Below, piece after piece: positions 34,175 to 43,167 of a stretch of DNA of 64,000 nucleotides; within the stretch, counting starts at the first letter, position 1, and every line of letters starts with the position of its first letter. Under the pieces are notes generated by a model that saw only the letters and a list, made by a program, of their open reading frames with translations, had not been told where the DNA came from and did not search any database. The stretch is from Rossellomorea sp. y25 (lineage in GTDB: Bacteria; Bacillota; Bacilli; Bacillales; Bacillaceae_B), in the NCBI RefSeq assembly GCF_038049935.1, contig NZ_CP145886.1, forward strand, positions 3,480,501 through 3,544,500, read 5' to 3'. A program made the position numbers and the translations under genes.

Positions 34175-34801
34175 TTACGCTTCCAAGGTTTTATAGATTT
34201 TTTTTACTCTTTTTAGTTGAGGGGCCGTTAAATAGGGTTCTCTTTTTCGTAACACATTCAGAAATCCCTCTCTATTTTCACCTGTAACAGCTACCATTGT
34301 GCTTTCAGAGTGCTGAGGCACTTCTTTTGTTCTACAATTCTCAAGGTGCTGGAGTAAGAATGGAAAAATCGCATCATTATTTTCCTTACTAACCGCCGCG
34401 AGCTTCGCAAGAGTTAGAACACCTTTATCAATGGTAATGACCGAACCCATTTTCATGGCACTCTTTATTGTGTGAAGGTGAGCCATGATCGTTTCTGAAG
34501 ATTCCTCAGTAATTGTTGATAATGCTGTCATCGCACCCCATACTAAACGATTATTACGGCTTTTCATCAACTCTATAAAGGTCAGGGCATACTTACTTAT
34601 CAGTTCTGGTTTAACCTGTCCGATTTCATACATTACTTTGATACAGTCATGTTGAACCTTTTTATCTTTGCTAGACAGACCTTCAATAACCTCTTCTATA
34701 CCTGCATGATTTTCTTCATTAGCTAACGTGTGTGCCAGCTCAATATTTGGCTCTTCGTCATTTCTATTAAGCTGGGAAGCTAATTGATTCACTACTGACA
34801 T
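34175..34801 (-). CDS. HEAT-repeat protein
   Basis: 208 residues of repeated alpha helices (GIEEVIEGLSSKDKKVQHDC, ALTFIELMKSRNNRLVWGAM, VLTLAKLAAVSKENND), typical HEAT/armadillo folds for protein binding. AGGAGGG precedes the ATG. Lies between a WYL regulator gene and the zinc-ribbon gene, all in one direction. Partner and role unknown. Confidence 0.75.
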   Translation of the reverse strand: MSVVNQLASQLNRNDEEPNIELAHTLANEENHAGIEEVIEGLSSKDKKVQHDCIKVMYEIGQVKPELISKYALTFIELMKSRNNRLVWGAMTALSTITEESSETIMAHLHTIKSAMKMGSVITIDKGVLTLAKLAAVSKENNDAIFPFLLQHLENCRTKEVPQHSESTMVAVTGENREGFLNVLRKREPYLTAPQLKRVKKIYKTLEA

Positions 34802-34880
34802 GTTGATCCCTCCTATTTATTAGAATTGATTCATATTGATACCGTATCACACATAAGCCGACACCATTATGTCGTATTTC

Positions 34881-35789
34881 TTAATATTTATCATATATTT
34901 TCTTTGCTCTTTCTTTCATAATCTCCCTAATATGTACTGGCTCAAGAACTTCTATTTCGGAGCCGAGACTTAAGATCATACGATAGACCCATTCATCTTC
35001 CGGGAATGATTCAGTCAGATAAACCCACCCGTCATCACCGAATTCTACAGAATCTAAATCGAAATAATCCTCCAACTCATTTAAAGCATGTTGAGTGAAC
35101 TTTAGTGTGATTGTAACCATTTCACGATTGTGCCGGTAAAAGCTTTCATGTTCGCTTCGTTCTCTTTGCTCAATAGGTTTAGATGTACGTTTCATGTTTT
35201 GCATTCTTCCTAATTTAAACAACCGATATTCATTTCTTAGTTTACAAAAAGCATACACATACCATTTATTGATCTTTAGAATCAACGTAACAGGTTCAAT
35301 TTCTCTTTCTGTATAGCTTCCATTAATATCAATATATTGAAAAGCAATGACTTTATTGGATTCAATCGATTGTTTGATCATATTTATTTTTTCTTTCCTT
35401 TTTTCAGTCGGTCCCCAGCCACCAAATCTAACCAAACGGGTGAAGTTTGATGAACGTTCCCATTTGACTTTATGGATGTCAGCTTTTCAATAATTTGTTT
35501 TAATTGTCTATCATCATAGGTTTTATAGACACCATTTAATGCAGTGAGCAGCAATTCATATTCTATATCGTTAAATAATCCTGTACTGATTTTGTATTCC
35601 TCAAGAATTCCATAGCCGCCGTTAGAACCTTTATATGAAACAATCGGAATACCCGCGAGGTTAATTGATTCGATATCCCTTTTGAATCGTCCGTACAGAG
35701 ACCTCGAACTCTTCGGCAAGCTTTTTTGCCGTTATTCTATTGGTATTTAATAACTTGATGATAATCGCCAGTAATCGTTCTACTTTCAT
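34881..35789 (-). pseudogene. YafY/WYL-type regulator with two frameshifts
   Basis: Three reading-frame pieces together make a full ~300-residue regulator. From the ATG at 35789: HTH (VERLLAIIIKLLNTNRITAK, EEFEVSVRTIQ); then, after one extra A in a run of four (35680-35683), RDIESINLAGIPIVSYKGSN; then, after one missing base in GATTTGG (about 35426), FGGWGPTEKRKEKINMIKQS and a complete WYL/WCX part (INKWYVYAFCKLRNEYRLFK). Both changes are in homopolymers and cancel each other, so either the gene is decaying or the read has errors. Confidence 0.8.
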
Positions 35790-35861
35790 GTTCCATTGCT
35801 CCATTTAATTTATGATTATATTTTATTCTCAGGTCACAAAATTCTTATCCATTCTGATAAT

Positions 35862-36692
35862 TCATCGTGAACCATCTGGACTAACTATATCGTTTATCAT
35901 TTCCCTATTCGTCTTCAACAAACTTCTTGGAAGATCGTTTCGAATGCTCTTCAATCCAAAATGATATGTATCTGGTATATCTTGAAGCAAACGATAATGA
36001 AATTTTATTTCTTTGTCTGTAAGAGTGCTGACTAATTCTTTAATAAAGCGATCTTGAGACATCATATCGACTGCACCAAGGTGAAAAACTCCTGAAAGTT
36101 TATGGAGGATGATGTATTTCAACTGTTTTGCAAGGAATTCATCCGTTAGATGATTGCACTCCAGATTGCTGTATACATCGATCGAGTTATTCTCAATTCC
36201 ACTTCTGACTTGATCCAACCTCGGAGACTTTTTCCCCCATATTTGCGGAATTCGTATCATAACCGCACGTTCCTTTAAAACTTCCTGCAACATATTTTCA
36301 CACTCCATTTTGAACTGTCCATAAGGTGATTCAGCGTTAGGAGTGTCTTCTTCTGAATGATGCTTCGTGGAATCCCCATCAAACACATTTGCCGTTGAAA
36401 AATAATAGAGTACTCTTTCTGTGTTTTCGATTTCCAATGCCAGCTCCCTATGAAATTCAAGCTGTTGATCGAAATCACCTCTTAGACATGAAATGATGCT
36501 ATCGGGTTTGATGGACTGAACGATTTCTTTCATCTTATCCATATCGCTGATTTCTAATTGAAATTGTTTTTCTTCTGGAAGATCTACCGGCCTGGTTGCA
36601 TAGGTCCCAAATACATCAAAGGAATCTTTGCACTCTTCCACCAACGCCTTCCCCACTAATCCACTTGCGCCGAACACGAGCAGTTTCCTCAT
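35862..36692 (-). CDS. RmlD-like NAD(P)-dependent sugar epimerase/reductase
   Basis: 276 residues from the ATG at 36692 (GGAGGG upstream). Rossmann start LLVFGASGLVGKALVEE, then SPYGQFKMECENML with the YxxxK catalytic pair. RmlD proteins reduce dTDP-4-keto-rhamnose; related ones act on other nucleotide sugars. No other sugar-nucleotide gene lies near, so the substrate is open. Confidence 0.8.
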   Translation of the reverse strand: MRKLLVFGASGLVGKALVEECKDSFDVFGTYATRPVDLPEEKQFQLEISDMDKMKEIVQSIKPDSIISCLRGDFDQQLEFHRELALEIENTERVLYYFSTANVFDGDSTKHHSEEDTPNAESPYGQFKMECENMLQEVLKERAVMIRIPQIWGKKSPRLDQVRSGIENNSIDVYSNLECNHLTDEFLAKQLKYIILHKLSGVFHLGAVDMMSQDRFIKELVSTLTDKEIKFHYRLLQDIPDTYHFGLKSIRNDLPRSLLKTNREMINDIVSPDGSR

Positions 36693-36774
36693 GTGAAATC
36701 CCTCCACTCTCAGAAATTGTATCCTCACTTTTCATATTCTACTAAACTCCTGTGAAAACCCTTTAAATGCCAAT

Positions 36775-36806
36775 AAAAAAAACGCAATCTTATTAATTGC
36801 GTTTTC
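36775..36806 (-). terminator. terminator after the small membrane-protein gene
   Basis: AAAACGCAAT, loop AATAAG, ATTGCGTTTT and a T run on the minus strand, 12 bases past the stop. It supports 36818-37009 as a real gene. Confidence 0.8.
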
Positions 36807-36817
36807 CTTGAGGACCG

Positions 36818-37009
36818 TCATCTTTTCAAATATAGGAACATAATCAGGAAGATGATTAGTCCAATAAATAAAAGATAGCCCATCCCCATGCTATACACGA
36901 AGTAAACCTTAACGTGAAGGATAATCCGAATGATATGAAACATAAGGATGCAAACGAGCGATAAAATGACGATGTTCACAAGCCTATCTCTATTTCTGTT
37001 TCGATACAT
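36818..37009 (-). CDS. small two-span membrane protein, unknown
   Basis: 63 residues from the ATG at 37009 (MYRNRNRDRLVNIV...), preferred over a longer reading because the basic N-terminus then precedes two membrane segments (IVILSLVCILMFHIIRIILH and GMGYLLFIGLIIFLIMFLYL). The ribosome binding site is weak. Terminated immediately downstream. No family recognised. Confidence 0.5.
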   Translation of the reverse strand: MYRNRNRDRLVNIVILSLVCILMFHIIRIILHVKVYFVYSMGMGYLLFIGLIIFLIMFLYLKR

Positions 37010-37103
37010 AGAATCAGCCCCAATCCAGAGCTCAGTACAAGATGGAACTTGTACCATCAGTCTTTCTATATACCTATTTTGCTTTCGTCCTAATTATTCA
37101 TGT

Positions 37104-37123
37104 GGGACGAGGGGACAGGTCCC
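37104..37123. repeat. GGGGACAGGTCCC palindrome (REP-like)
   Basis: GGGACGAGGGGACAGGTCCC contains GGGAC/GTCCC arms and lies at the very end of the YdeI-like gene. It resembles the Bacillaceae GGGGAC..GTCCCC palindromes; compare 7048-7060. Confidence 0.4.
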
Positions 37124-37125
37124 TA

Positions 37126-37719
37126 TTAATCATTCAATCCCTTACCATCAAGAATATGCTCCATATATTTTTCAATCCTTGATTCGCGGGTTTTGGATTG
37201 TTTGGCTTTAGAGAAATAAAGAATGTAGGCTCGTTGCCTTCCCGGGGTCAATTCTTCAAAAGCCGTCTTCAAGGCAGGGACTTCATCGAACTTGGTTTGA
37301 AGTTCTTCCGGGATGGTGTATTCTTCTGTCTTTTTTAATTCCACTTGCAAACCGGCCTTTTCCACTTCAATGGCTTCCTGGATATACGCTTTCAAGATTG
37401 GCTTCATTTCTATGATTTCTTGAACATTCGTGAACCGGATCTGGCGCGCTGCCTGCACATTCTCCGTTTGTTGGATGAGAATCCCGTCAGGGTCCTTTAA
37501 TAAGGCCCCTTTGTGAAACAGAAGCGCACAATAGTCTTTAAATCCATGCATTAACACGATGTTTTTACCCTCTAGCGTGTAACAAGGATGCATCCACTTG
37601 ATTTCTTCGTCCAGCTCCTCAAAGCCAAGAAGGATGCTTCTCAACCTCTCAAATTCTTCCTTCCAGGTCTTGGTTTTTTTTATAAATCCATCAACCTTAC
37701 GATTCGGCTTTATCATCAT
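37126..37719 (-). CDS. YdeI/OmpD-associated family protein
   Basis: 197 residues. An N-terminal DUF1801-type domain (EEIKWMHPCYTLEGKNIVLM, FKDYCALLFHKGALLKDPDG) and a C-terminal OmdA-like domain (ELQTKFDEVPALKTAFEELT, RQRAYILYFSKAKQSKTRES) are as in B. subtilis YdeI. The role is unknown. It follows a YdhG/Fra gene, another DUF1801 protein, 35 bases away on the same strand. Confidence 0.85.
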   Translation of the reverse strand: MMIKPNRKVDGFIKKTKTWKEEFERLRSILLGFEELDEEIKWMHPCYTLEGKNIVLMHGFKDYCALLFHKGALLKDPDGILIQQTENVQAARQIRFTNVQEIIEMKPILKAYIQEAIEVEKAGLQVELKKTEEYTIPEELQTKFDEVPALKTAFEELTPGRQRAYILYFSKAKQSKTRESRIEKYMEHILDGKGLND

Positions 37720-37754
37720 GGAACACTCCTTCTTATTTGAACTCTAAGTGTTGT

Positions 37755-38126
37755 CTATTTCCGCCAAAATCCCGTGTATTCTGCTTTATCCTGAATATTA
37801 TATGTAATCATATCCTCAAGCAATTTATAATCCACAGGGTCTTTCCATTTAATTCGAAATAAGCCCTTGGTGGCACTGTAGCCGGCTCGTTCAATTCCAT
37901 CGGCAAAACGCGTCATGGTTACTTCCTCGGGTGCAACGCTTACATGTTGCTTCGCAGTGGAGATACCTATGATGTATGTCCCGTGATCAGTAAACATAGG
38001 GGTATTCCATTTCATCACTGGTTCCATTTGCGGGAATTTCTCCATGATCCACTTCAGGATTTCCTCCATTCGATTGCGATGGTCGGGATTATCGATACCT
38101 GCTAAATATGGTGCAAATACATCCAT
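37755..38126 (-). CDS. fra: frataxin-like iron chaperone Fra/YdhG
   Basis: 123 residues from the ATG at 38126 (AGGAGGG upstream), matching the ~124 residues of B. subtilis Fra. DUF1801 fold: [52 protein letters not shown]. Fra is reported to deliver iron for Fe-S cluster and heme assembly. The identification rests on family likeness; other DUF1801 proteins have no known role. Confidence 0.8.
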   Translation of the reverse strand: MDVFAPYLAGIDNPDHRNRMEEILKWIMEKFPQMEPVMKWNTPMFTDHGTYIIGISTAKQHVSVAPEEVTMTRFADGIERAGYSATKGLFRIKWKDPVDYKLLEDMITYNIQDKAEYTGFWRK

Positions 38127-38219
38127 CTTGTTCCCTCCTACTTTAAAATGATGCCGTTCAGGATTAACCTTATCTGATTTCAACTATATATTTTACATAC
38201 TGGATAGTCAAAATTGGCC

Positions 38220-38765
38220 CTATCTTCGCCTATGACTTCGTAAAACCGTGATAAAGCCATCCAGGATATCATGAGAAACCGAGAACCCTTTCCGCTGATA
38301 GAATTCCAACGCCTCTTGATTCCCATTCGATGTAAACACAAAATAATCTTCCACATCCTCGAATGTTTTCAACCAATCCATAGACATGGTAAAAAGCCTG
38401 GATCCCACACCGAATTGCCGATACCCCTCTTTAATATAAAATTGGGATAAACATCCTACATTCTCTTTCTTAACCGATGAAAGATCGAAAAACGTGGCAA
38501 AGTCATTTGAATACGATTCTTTAGGTGATATGTTGGAATACACATAGGCGACAATTTCGTCATGTTTATGAGAATCCTTCACCACCACTATGTAATTGTG
38601 TAACGCACTTTGGATCGATGGCAGCATCCTGGTATCAAAATTCATGCTGTCAAACCGTTCTGGAGTAATAATAGCCTTTAATTGTTGAAAGTCCATCAGT
38701 TCATTGCACAGGTCCCGACAGTATTCTGCCTTTTCTTCCGGAATCACTTCATATAATAGATTCAT
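38220..38765 (-). CDS. GNAT family N-acetyltransferase
   Basis: 181 residues from the ATG at 38765 (AAAGGGGGGA upstream). Motif A is CLSQFYIKEGYRQFGVGSRL, and NQEALEFYQRKGFSVSHDIL is the C-terminal acceptor strand. Substrate unknown. The third of a run of small genes on the minus strand. Confidence 0.8.
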   Translation of the reverse strand: MNLLYEVIPEEKAEYCRDLCNELMDFQQLKAIITPERFDSMNFDTRMLPSIQSALHNYIVVVKDSHKHDEIVAYVYSNISPKESYSNDFATFFDLSSVKKENVGCLSQFYIKEGYRQFGVGSRLFTMSMDWLKTFEDVEDYFVFTSNGNQEALEFYQRKGFSVSHDILDGFITVLRSHRRR

Positions 38766-38930
38766 CGTCAAATCCCCCCTTTTTTTCGTTGAGTCAGAGG
38801 ATATATAGCTACACCCTCTGGCAATCATGTCTGCTACACTAAGATATTACCTTCTCACAGAGAATCCGTCATGTATTATTTTCTCTGATTGTCTACTGTT
38901 TTCCTTTAAATATGTTGGCCATTCCATGAC

Positions 38931-38967
38931 AAAAAGGCGAGCATAGGATCAACCTTACCCGCCTTTC
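38931..38967 (-). terminator. terminator of the first subtilase gene
   Basis: AAAGGCG, loop, CGCCTTTTT on the minus strand, 40 bases past the stop. Confidence 0.75.
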
Positions 38968-39005
38968 TTTGTCTATTTGATTAACACCATAAAATGAGCT
39001 AACAA

Positions 39006-42000
39006 CTACTTTAATCTGTACGCCTTAATGACTTCCTGCTTGATCGTATTGCCCGCATCGTCCCATGCACTTGCTCGTAGGGAGACGGATCCGCCCGGGT
39101 TATTCGGATGTTTGATATTGGCTTTCCACTGTGAACCTTCAGCTGACAAATCAACCGCTTTCCACGTTTGGCCTTCATCAAAGGAGATTTCCAGTGTAGC
39201 TCCCTCCACGTTTCCGGCACCCACAGCGTCTTCAATATGATCGGCTGATAGGGTCATTTGTGTCGTACTGTTGGCTTCTACTTGATTTGCCATGTCTGTT
39301 TTTACGTTGAAGTTAAGTTCCATGAGCGGTACTGTTGTTTCCTCTAACCCCTGATACTCTGACCAGAATGTCCACTCCGTATGGGTTCTTACAGATGTGT
39401 CATAACGTTCAGGGTTACGAGTGTTATCTGAAACGAGTCGATATTGGGTACGTTCGCTCGGATTATTATGACTTGTGGAGAGCCCTTGTCCTATTGCTTC
39501 CTTGATAAGGGTATCTCCCTGATAAAATTTTAAATTCTGATCATCAAGTGTATAGGGGTTCGAGCCAGCATGCCCTGCCTCGGAATCGCCCCAACCTGGT
39601 ACGTTAAAGTAGAATCGGTTCCTTTCACGGAAAGGGGAGAAATATCCCTCTCCGAAAGATGGGCTTATCACTGCACCAAACCAGGTTTTATCTAAACGGT
39701 CACCTGCTTCATATGCCGTTAGCCCATCCCTCATTTCCCAAAAGTCTTCATCAGAACCTGTCATGGCAGCTTTTTGATACCATGAACTTCCTTCAGTCGT
39801 AGAGATCCATTCTTCCCTTTGATGAGGAAACTCAATTGGTTCCCACCTGAATTTGCGGTCTACCGTACGGTTTGGACGGAAATCAAAGCGCCATTCTTCT
39901 CCTGCAGCCTCCCGATCTGAATGATAGGAAGTGTCCACTTTAGCCAGTTCCTCCGGTTTCGGGGCATAAACCAGTGGTCCATCAGGGATAGAATCAGTGT
40001 AGACTGAAATCAAGTCATATGAATAAGGAGAGTTTGGAGCCCCTTTAACAGGCAGGACCAGATTTCCAGTACGTGAAGCTTCAATCAGTTCTTTCCCATC
40101 CACACTCGTTACAGATGTAACGGCAAGGGGAATTGGATCATAACTCTCATTTACATTCCTGTATGGCTCAACCAACTCTTGAGGTGCATCGTTGACTACG
40201 ATGAGAAGCTTTGCTCCCGCTGCCATGGCTGCCTTCCCTCGATCATAGGACTCCACTTCATCACTACGCTCAATGACGACGGCTTTTCCTTTGGCATCAA
40301 TACCTTCGTAATCCGATGCAGCCCCCTTACCAGCATATACCACTTGAAGGCTGTGATTTCCTTCTAAATGTGTCACGCCGATTTGAGGAAGATCATCGAG
40401 AACTTGGCCACGGAAATTCATCTCGATCACAGGTTTCACCAGGCGCCAGCGCGTAGTGAATTCCATTATGCCGTCTTCCACTTTCTCAACAGGTACTGCG
40501 TAAACGTTGTCATCGGTTGAAGGAAGGGTGAACTGCTGGCCGATCCTACCGTTTTCAAATTCACGTATGTAATCCATTCTTCTGTATACTTCTTCTGTTT
40601 CTTTCGGTGCTTTGGCGACAAGTTCATTCGCTTTTCTGCCATCAAGTTCAATCACCGCGTCTTCCTTTAATTCAAATTCTGGATCCCCGACAAAAGCCAC
40701 ACCTGAGTGGTCCGTATCAGCATCGACATCCATGAGGGAGGTGATGGAATAGGTGTCTGGAGAAAGTCTTAAATCTTCTTCACCATTGATTCTTACCAAC
40801 TTCAATCCCTTTTGAGGTGAATAAATTTGAACGTACGCTTCATTCGGTGAGCCGTCCCGATCGATTGCCCGGATCGTCAGGTTATAACGTTCTTCTTCTT
40901 TCACAAGACTCATACTTGTATGTACAACCTTTTCACCCTGTGAACTTGCCGTGAGATGACCTTGGAAAGTTGATCCCGGCGGAGCCTTTTCTACATCCAT
41001 TGACACTGTGACGGATGCTTCACCGTTAGCGGGTACTGTCACTTGATCTTCGGATAATGTCACCATCCCATCAGCGGCTGCATTTCCTTCTGTATCAGTG
41101 AACGTTGTTGACAGGTCCAATGAAACCGGCCCATCTCCATCATTTGTGTACGTCACTACCCGCTCAATGCTTTCGGTTTCATCATGTGGCCAGTCGAGAA
41201 ATCCGAAATGAATGGAACCTGTTGCGGTTACATCACCCAATGCTGCCGGAATATCAAGTTGACCGGTTCCTACTTCGTAAGGCTTGTAATTCAATTTTTC
41301 CGTGGTACTCATCAGAGCTTCCTTCAACTGAGTTCCTTTCCAATCAGGATTCTGTTGTTTAAGGATTGCCGCGGCTCCCGCTACGTGAGGGGTTGCCATC
41401 GATGTACCGTTCTTGGAAGTGTAAAAACCTTCTCCATTACTCATGTATTGTGAGCGAGCCGCAACAATCCCGACCCCTGGTGCTGATACATCAGGCTTTA
41501 GACCTTTGTCACCGATTCGAGGGCCTCTTGAGGAAAATCCCGCCAGTTGATCTGTTTTGGTAACAGCTCCCACTGTCAGTGCGTGCTCGGCTGCCCCCGG
41601 CGAACCGATGGTGCTTTCACCGCCGCGGTTACCTGCTGCTACAACAAACAACGTACCCTTTTCTTCACTTAATTCATTCAACGCTTGTGACATCGGGTCG
41701 CTTCCATCGCTCGGTTCACGGCTGCCAAGGCTCATGTTGACAACATCGGCTCTTTCTGATGCCCATTCCATCCCATCAATGATCCAGGAGTTGAGACCGG
41801 TTCCATTATTCGCCAAGACTTTCCCGACAATCAAATCTGCTCCCGGAGCCACGCCTTTCATCTTTCCGTCAGAAGCGGCACCTGTCCCCAAAACGGTTGA
41901 AGCCACATGGGTTCCATGGGAGTTGTAATCCAGAATATCTTCACCCTGAACGAAGCTTTTACTCTCCTTTAACTTTCCTTCAAAGTCCGGGTGATCTGGA

Positions 42001-42791
42001 TCGATTCCTGAATCAAGTACTGCGACGGTCGTCCCGCTCCCATCCAAGCCTGAATCCCAGGCTTTGGGAGCCCCGATTTGGGAAACACTCTGATCAAGTG
42101 TCGCTTCCACTTTTCCATCGAGCCAGATCTTCTCGATCCCTTGTTCCAATTCAATCTCTACTGTACTTTCTTTCATTTCTTGCTCGTCTACTTCATCTGT
42201 CACCGAGTCCCAGAATTTCTTTGCCTGTGACTTTTCAGCCGAAACAGCTGCACCACGGATACTTTCCAGGACATGGGTGACCTTTGAACCTTCCGGGGCT
42301 TTTGGTGTGCTTGAAACAGCACGGGCCATGGACTCTTTGTATTGAACAATCATCGGAACGGTCGCGTTTTCTCCATCTGCATACCCGTTATCAATCAATT
42401 CCGTGATGTTGAATAGATCCTGATCGAGCTTGTCCGCTGCTAGAAATGGCATGGCGTCTTCCGGAATAACGAACGTTTCATCATCCACCGTAATGATACG
42501 GGTGCGGTCCTCCACCCCATCTGCCGGTTCCACCTCGATTATGCTTTTCCCTTCTCCGATTTCCGTTACCGTAACCACATCACCTGTAATCAGTGTGATC
42601 TTATGGGTTCCTTGTATGGAATTGGAAACAACACTATGCTCCTCCGACTTGATAAGGGAGTTTAACGCGTCTTCTCTATCATTCATAACGTTTATCGGAG
42701 ACTGTGCCCCCGCTCCTATTCCGGGAGATACAAGTAAAAGCGCCGATAAAGCGAGTCCGATCGGCTTTGGCAACTTACTTTTCGTATTCAT
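39006..42791 (-). CDS. secreted subtilisin-like (S8) protease, large, copy 1
   Basis: 1261 residues. Signal peptide 1-29 (IGLALSALLLVSPGIGAGA), long propeptide to about 230 with ITLITGDVVTVTE, then the S8 domain: Asp260 (VAVLDSGID), His292 (NSHGTHVAS), oxyanion Asn388 (AAGN), Ser464 (NGTSMATPHVAG). Later come an Ig-like region (about 530-630), a protease-associated-like segment (GKAVVIERSDEVESYDRGKA) and C-terminal beta domains. The propeptide features (LITGDVV, LDQDLFNITELIDNGY) resemble large actinobacterial S8 proteases more than Vpr or subtilisin. About 70-75 percent like copy 2 by eye. Monocistronic, with a shared upstream box. Confidence 0.93.
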   Translation of the reverse strand: MNTKSKLPKPIGLALSALLLVSPGIGAGAQSPINVMNDREDALNSLIKSEEHSVVSNSIQGTHKITLITGDVVTVTEIGEGKSIIEVEPADGVEDRTRIITVDDETFVIPEDAMPFLAADKLDQDLFNITELIDNGYADGENATVPMIVQYKESMARAVSSTPKAPEGSKVTHVLESIRGAAVSAEKSQAKKFWDSVTDEVDEQEMKESTVEIELEQGIEKIWLDGKVEATLDQSVSQIGAPKAWDSGLDGSGTTVAVLDSGIDPDHPDFEGKLKESKSFVQGEDILDYNSHGTHVASTVLGTGAASDGKMKGVAPGADLIVGKVLANNGTGLNSWIIDGMEWASERADVVNMSLGSREPSDGSDPMSQALNELSEEKGTLFVVAAGNRGGESTIGSPGAAEHALTVGAVTKTDQLAGFSSRGPRIGDKGLKPDVSAPGVGIVAARSQYMSNGEGFYTSKNGTSMATPHVAGAAAILKQQNPDWKGTQLKEALMSTTEKLNYKPYEVGTGQLDIPAALGDVTATGSIHFGFLDWPHDETESIERVVTYTNDGDGPVSLDLSTTFTDTEGNAAADGMVTLSEDQVTVPANGEASVTVSMDVEKAPPGSTFQGHLTASSQGEKVVHTSMSLVKEEERYNLTIRAIDRDGSPNEAYVQIYSPQKGLKLVRINGEEDLRLSPDTYSITSLMDVDADTDHSGVAFVGDPEFELKEDAVIELDGRKANELVAKAPKETEEVYRRMDYIREFENGRIGQQFTLPSTDDNVYAVPVEKVEDGIMEFTTRWRLVKPVIEMNFRGQVLDDLPQIGVTHLEGNHSLQVVYAGKGAASDYEGIDAKGKAVVIERSDEVESYDRGKAAMAAGAKLLIVVNDAPQELVEPYRNVNESYDPIPLAVTSVTSVDGKELIEASRTGNLVLPVKGAPNSPYSYDLISVYTDSIPDGPLVYAPKPEELAKVDTSYHSDREAAGEEWRFDFRPNRTVDRKFRWEPIEFPHQREEWISTTEGSSWYQKAAMTGSDEDFWEMRDGLTAYEAGDRLDKTWFGAVISPSFGEGYFSPFRERNRFYFNVPGWGDSEAGHAGSNPYTLDDQNLKFYQGDTLIKEAIGQGLSTSHNNPSERTQYRLVSDNTRNPERYDTSVRTHTEWTFWSEYQGLEETTVPLMELNFNVKTDMANQVEANSTTQMTLSADHIEDAVGAGNVEGATLEISFDEGQTWKAVDLSAEGSQWKANIKHPNNPGGSVSLRASAWDDAGNTIKQEVIKAYRLK

Positions 42792-42845
42792 ATTCTTTCC
42801 TCCTTACGAGATTAGTAGAATTCTACTTTGTTTGGCACTATTATT

Positions 42846-42885
42846 ATTTTAGGTAATATTCAGATGATTGACTATCGGGGTTTTT
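42846..42885 (-). promoter_or_regulatory. shared box plus -10 upstream of subtilase copy 1
   Basis: AAAAACCCCGATAGTCAATC (42866-42885) and TAAAAT (42846-42851) with exactly 20 bases between ATAG and TAAAAT. The -35 position (TAGTCA) is poor, as in activator-dependent promoters. The same arrangement is found at 47026-47065 and 48540-48580. 42886-43125 shows nothing else. Confidence 0.65.
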
Positions 42886-43125
42886 GAGGTGGATCTGTCC
42901 CGAAACATCAAGCTTTAGAATCGAATATCGTATGAAATCCACACAGGGAATCAGGCCCTTTTTCCTATAAGTAATAAAATTCCAGGGGGTTTTGGAAGTT
43001 TGAAGATTAGGAGACGATGAATAAATGGGTGAGTTTAATAGCGAGGAGACGTCAGCAGCCTTTGAGAGAACCATTCCATATCATACCCTATTCCAATTGC
43101 ATCTTGATCTGAGCTCTTAAACATA

Positions 43126-43160
43126 AAAATAACGTGCAGACATCAACCTATCTGCACGTT
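43126..43160 (-). terminator. terminator of the second subtilase gene
   Basis: AACGTGCAGA, loop, TCTGCACGTT then ATTTTTATG on the minus strand, just past the stop. Confidence 0.8.
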
Positions 43161-43167
43161 TCATATG

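Noticed and set aside
42844..43074. 76-codon frame between the subtilase genes
   Set aside because: It runs over the promoter/box region of the first subtilase, lacks a ribosome binding site and has no features.
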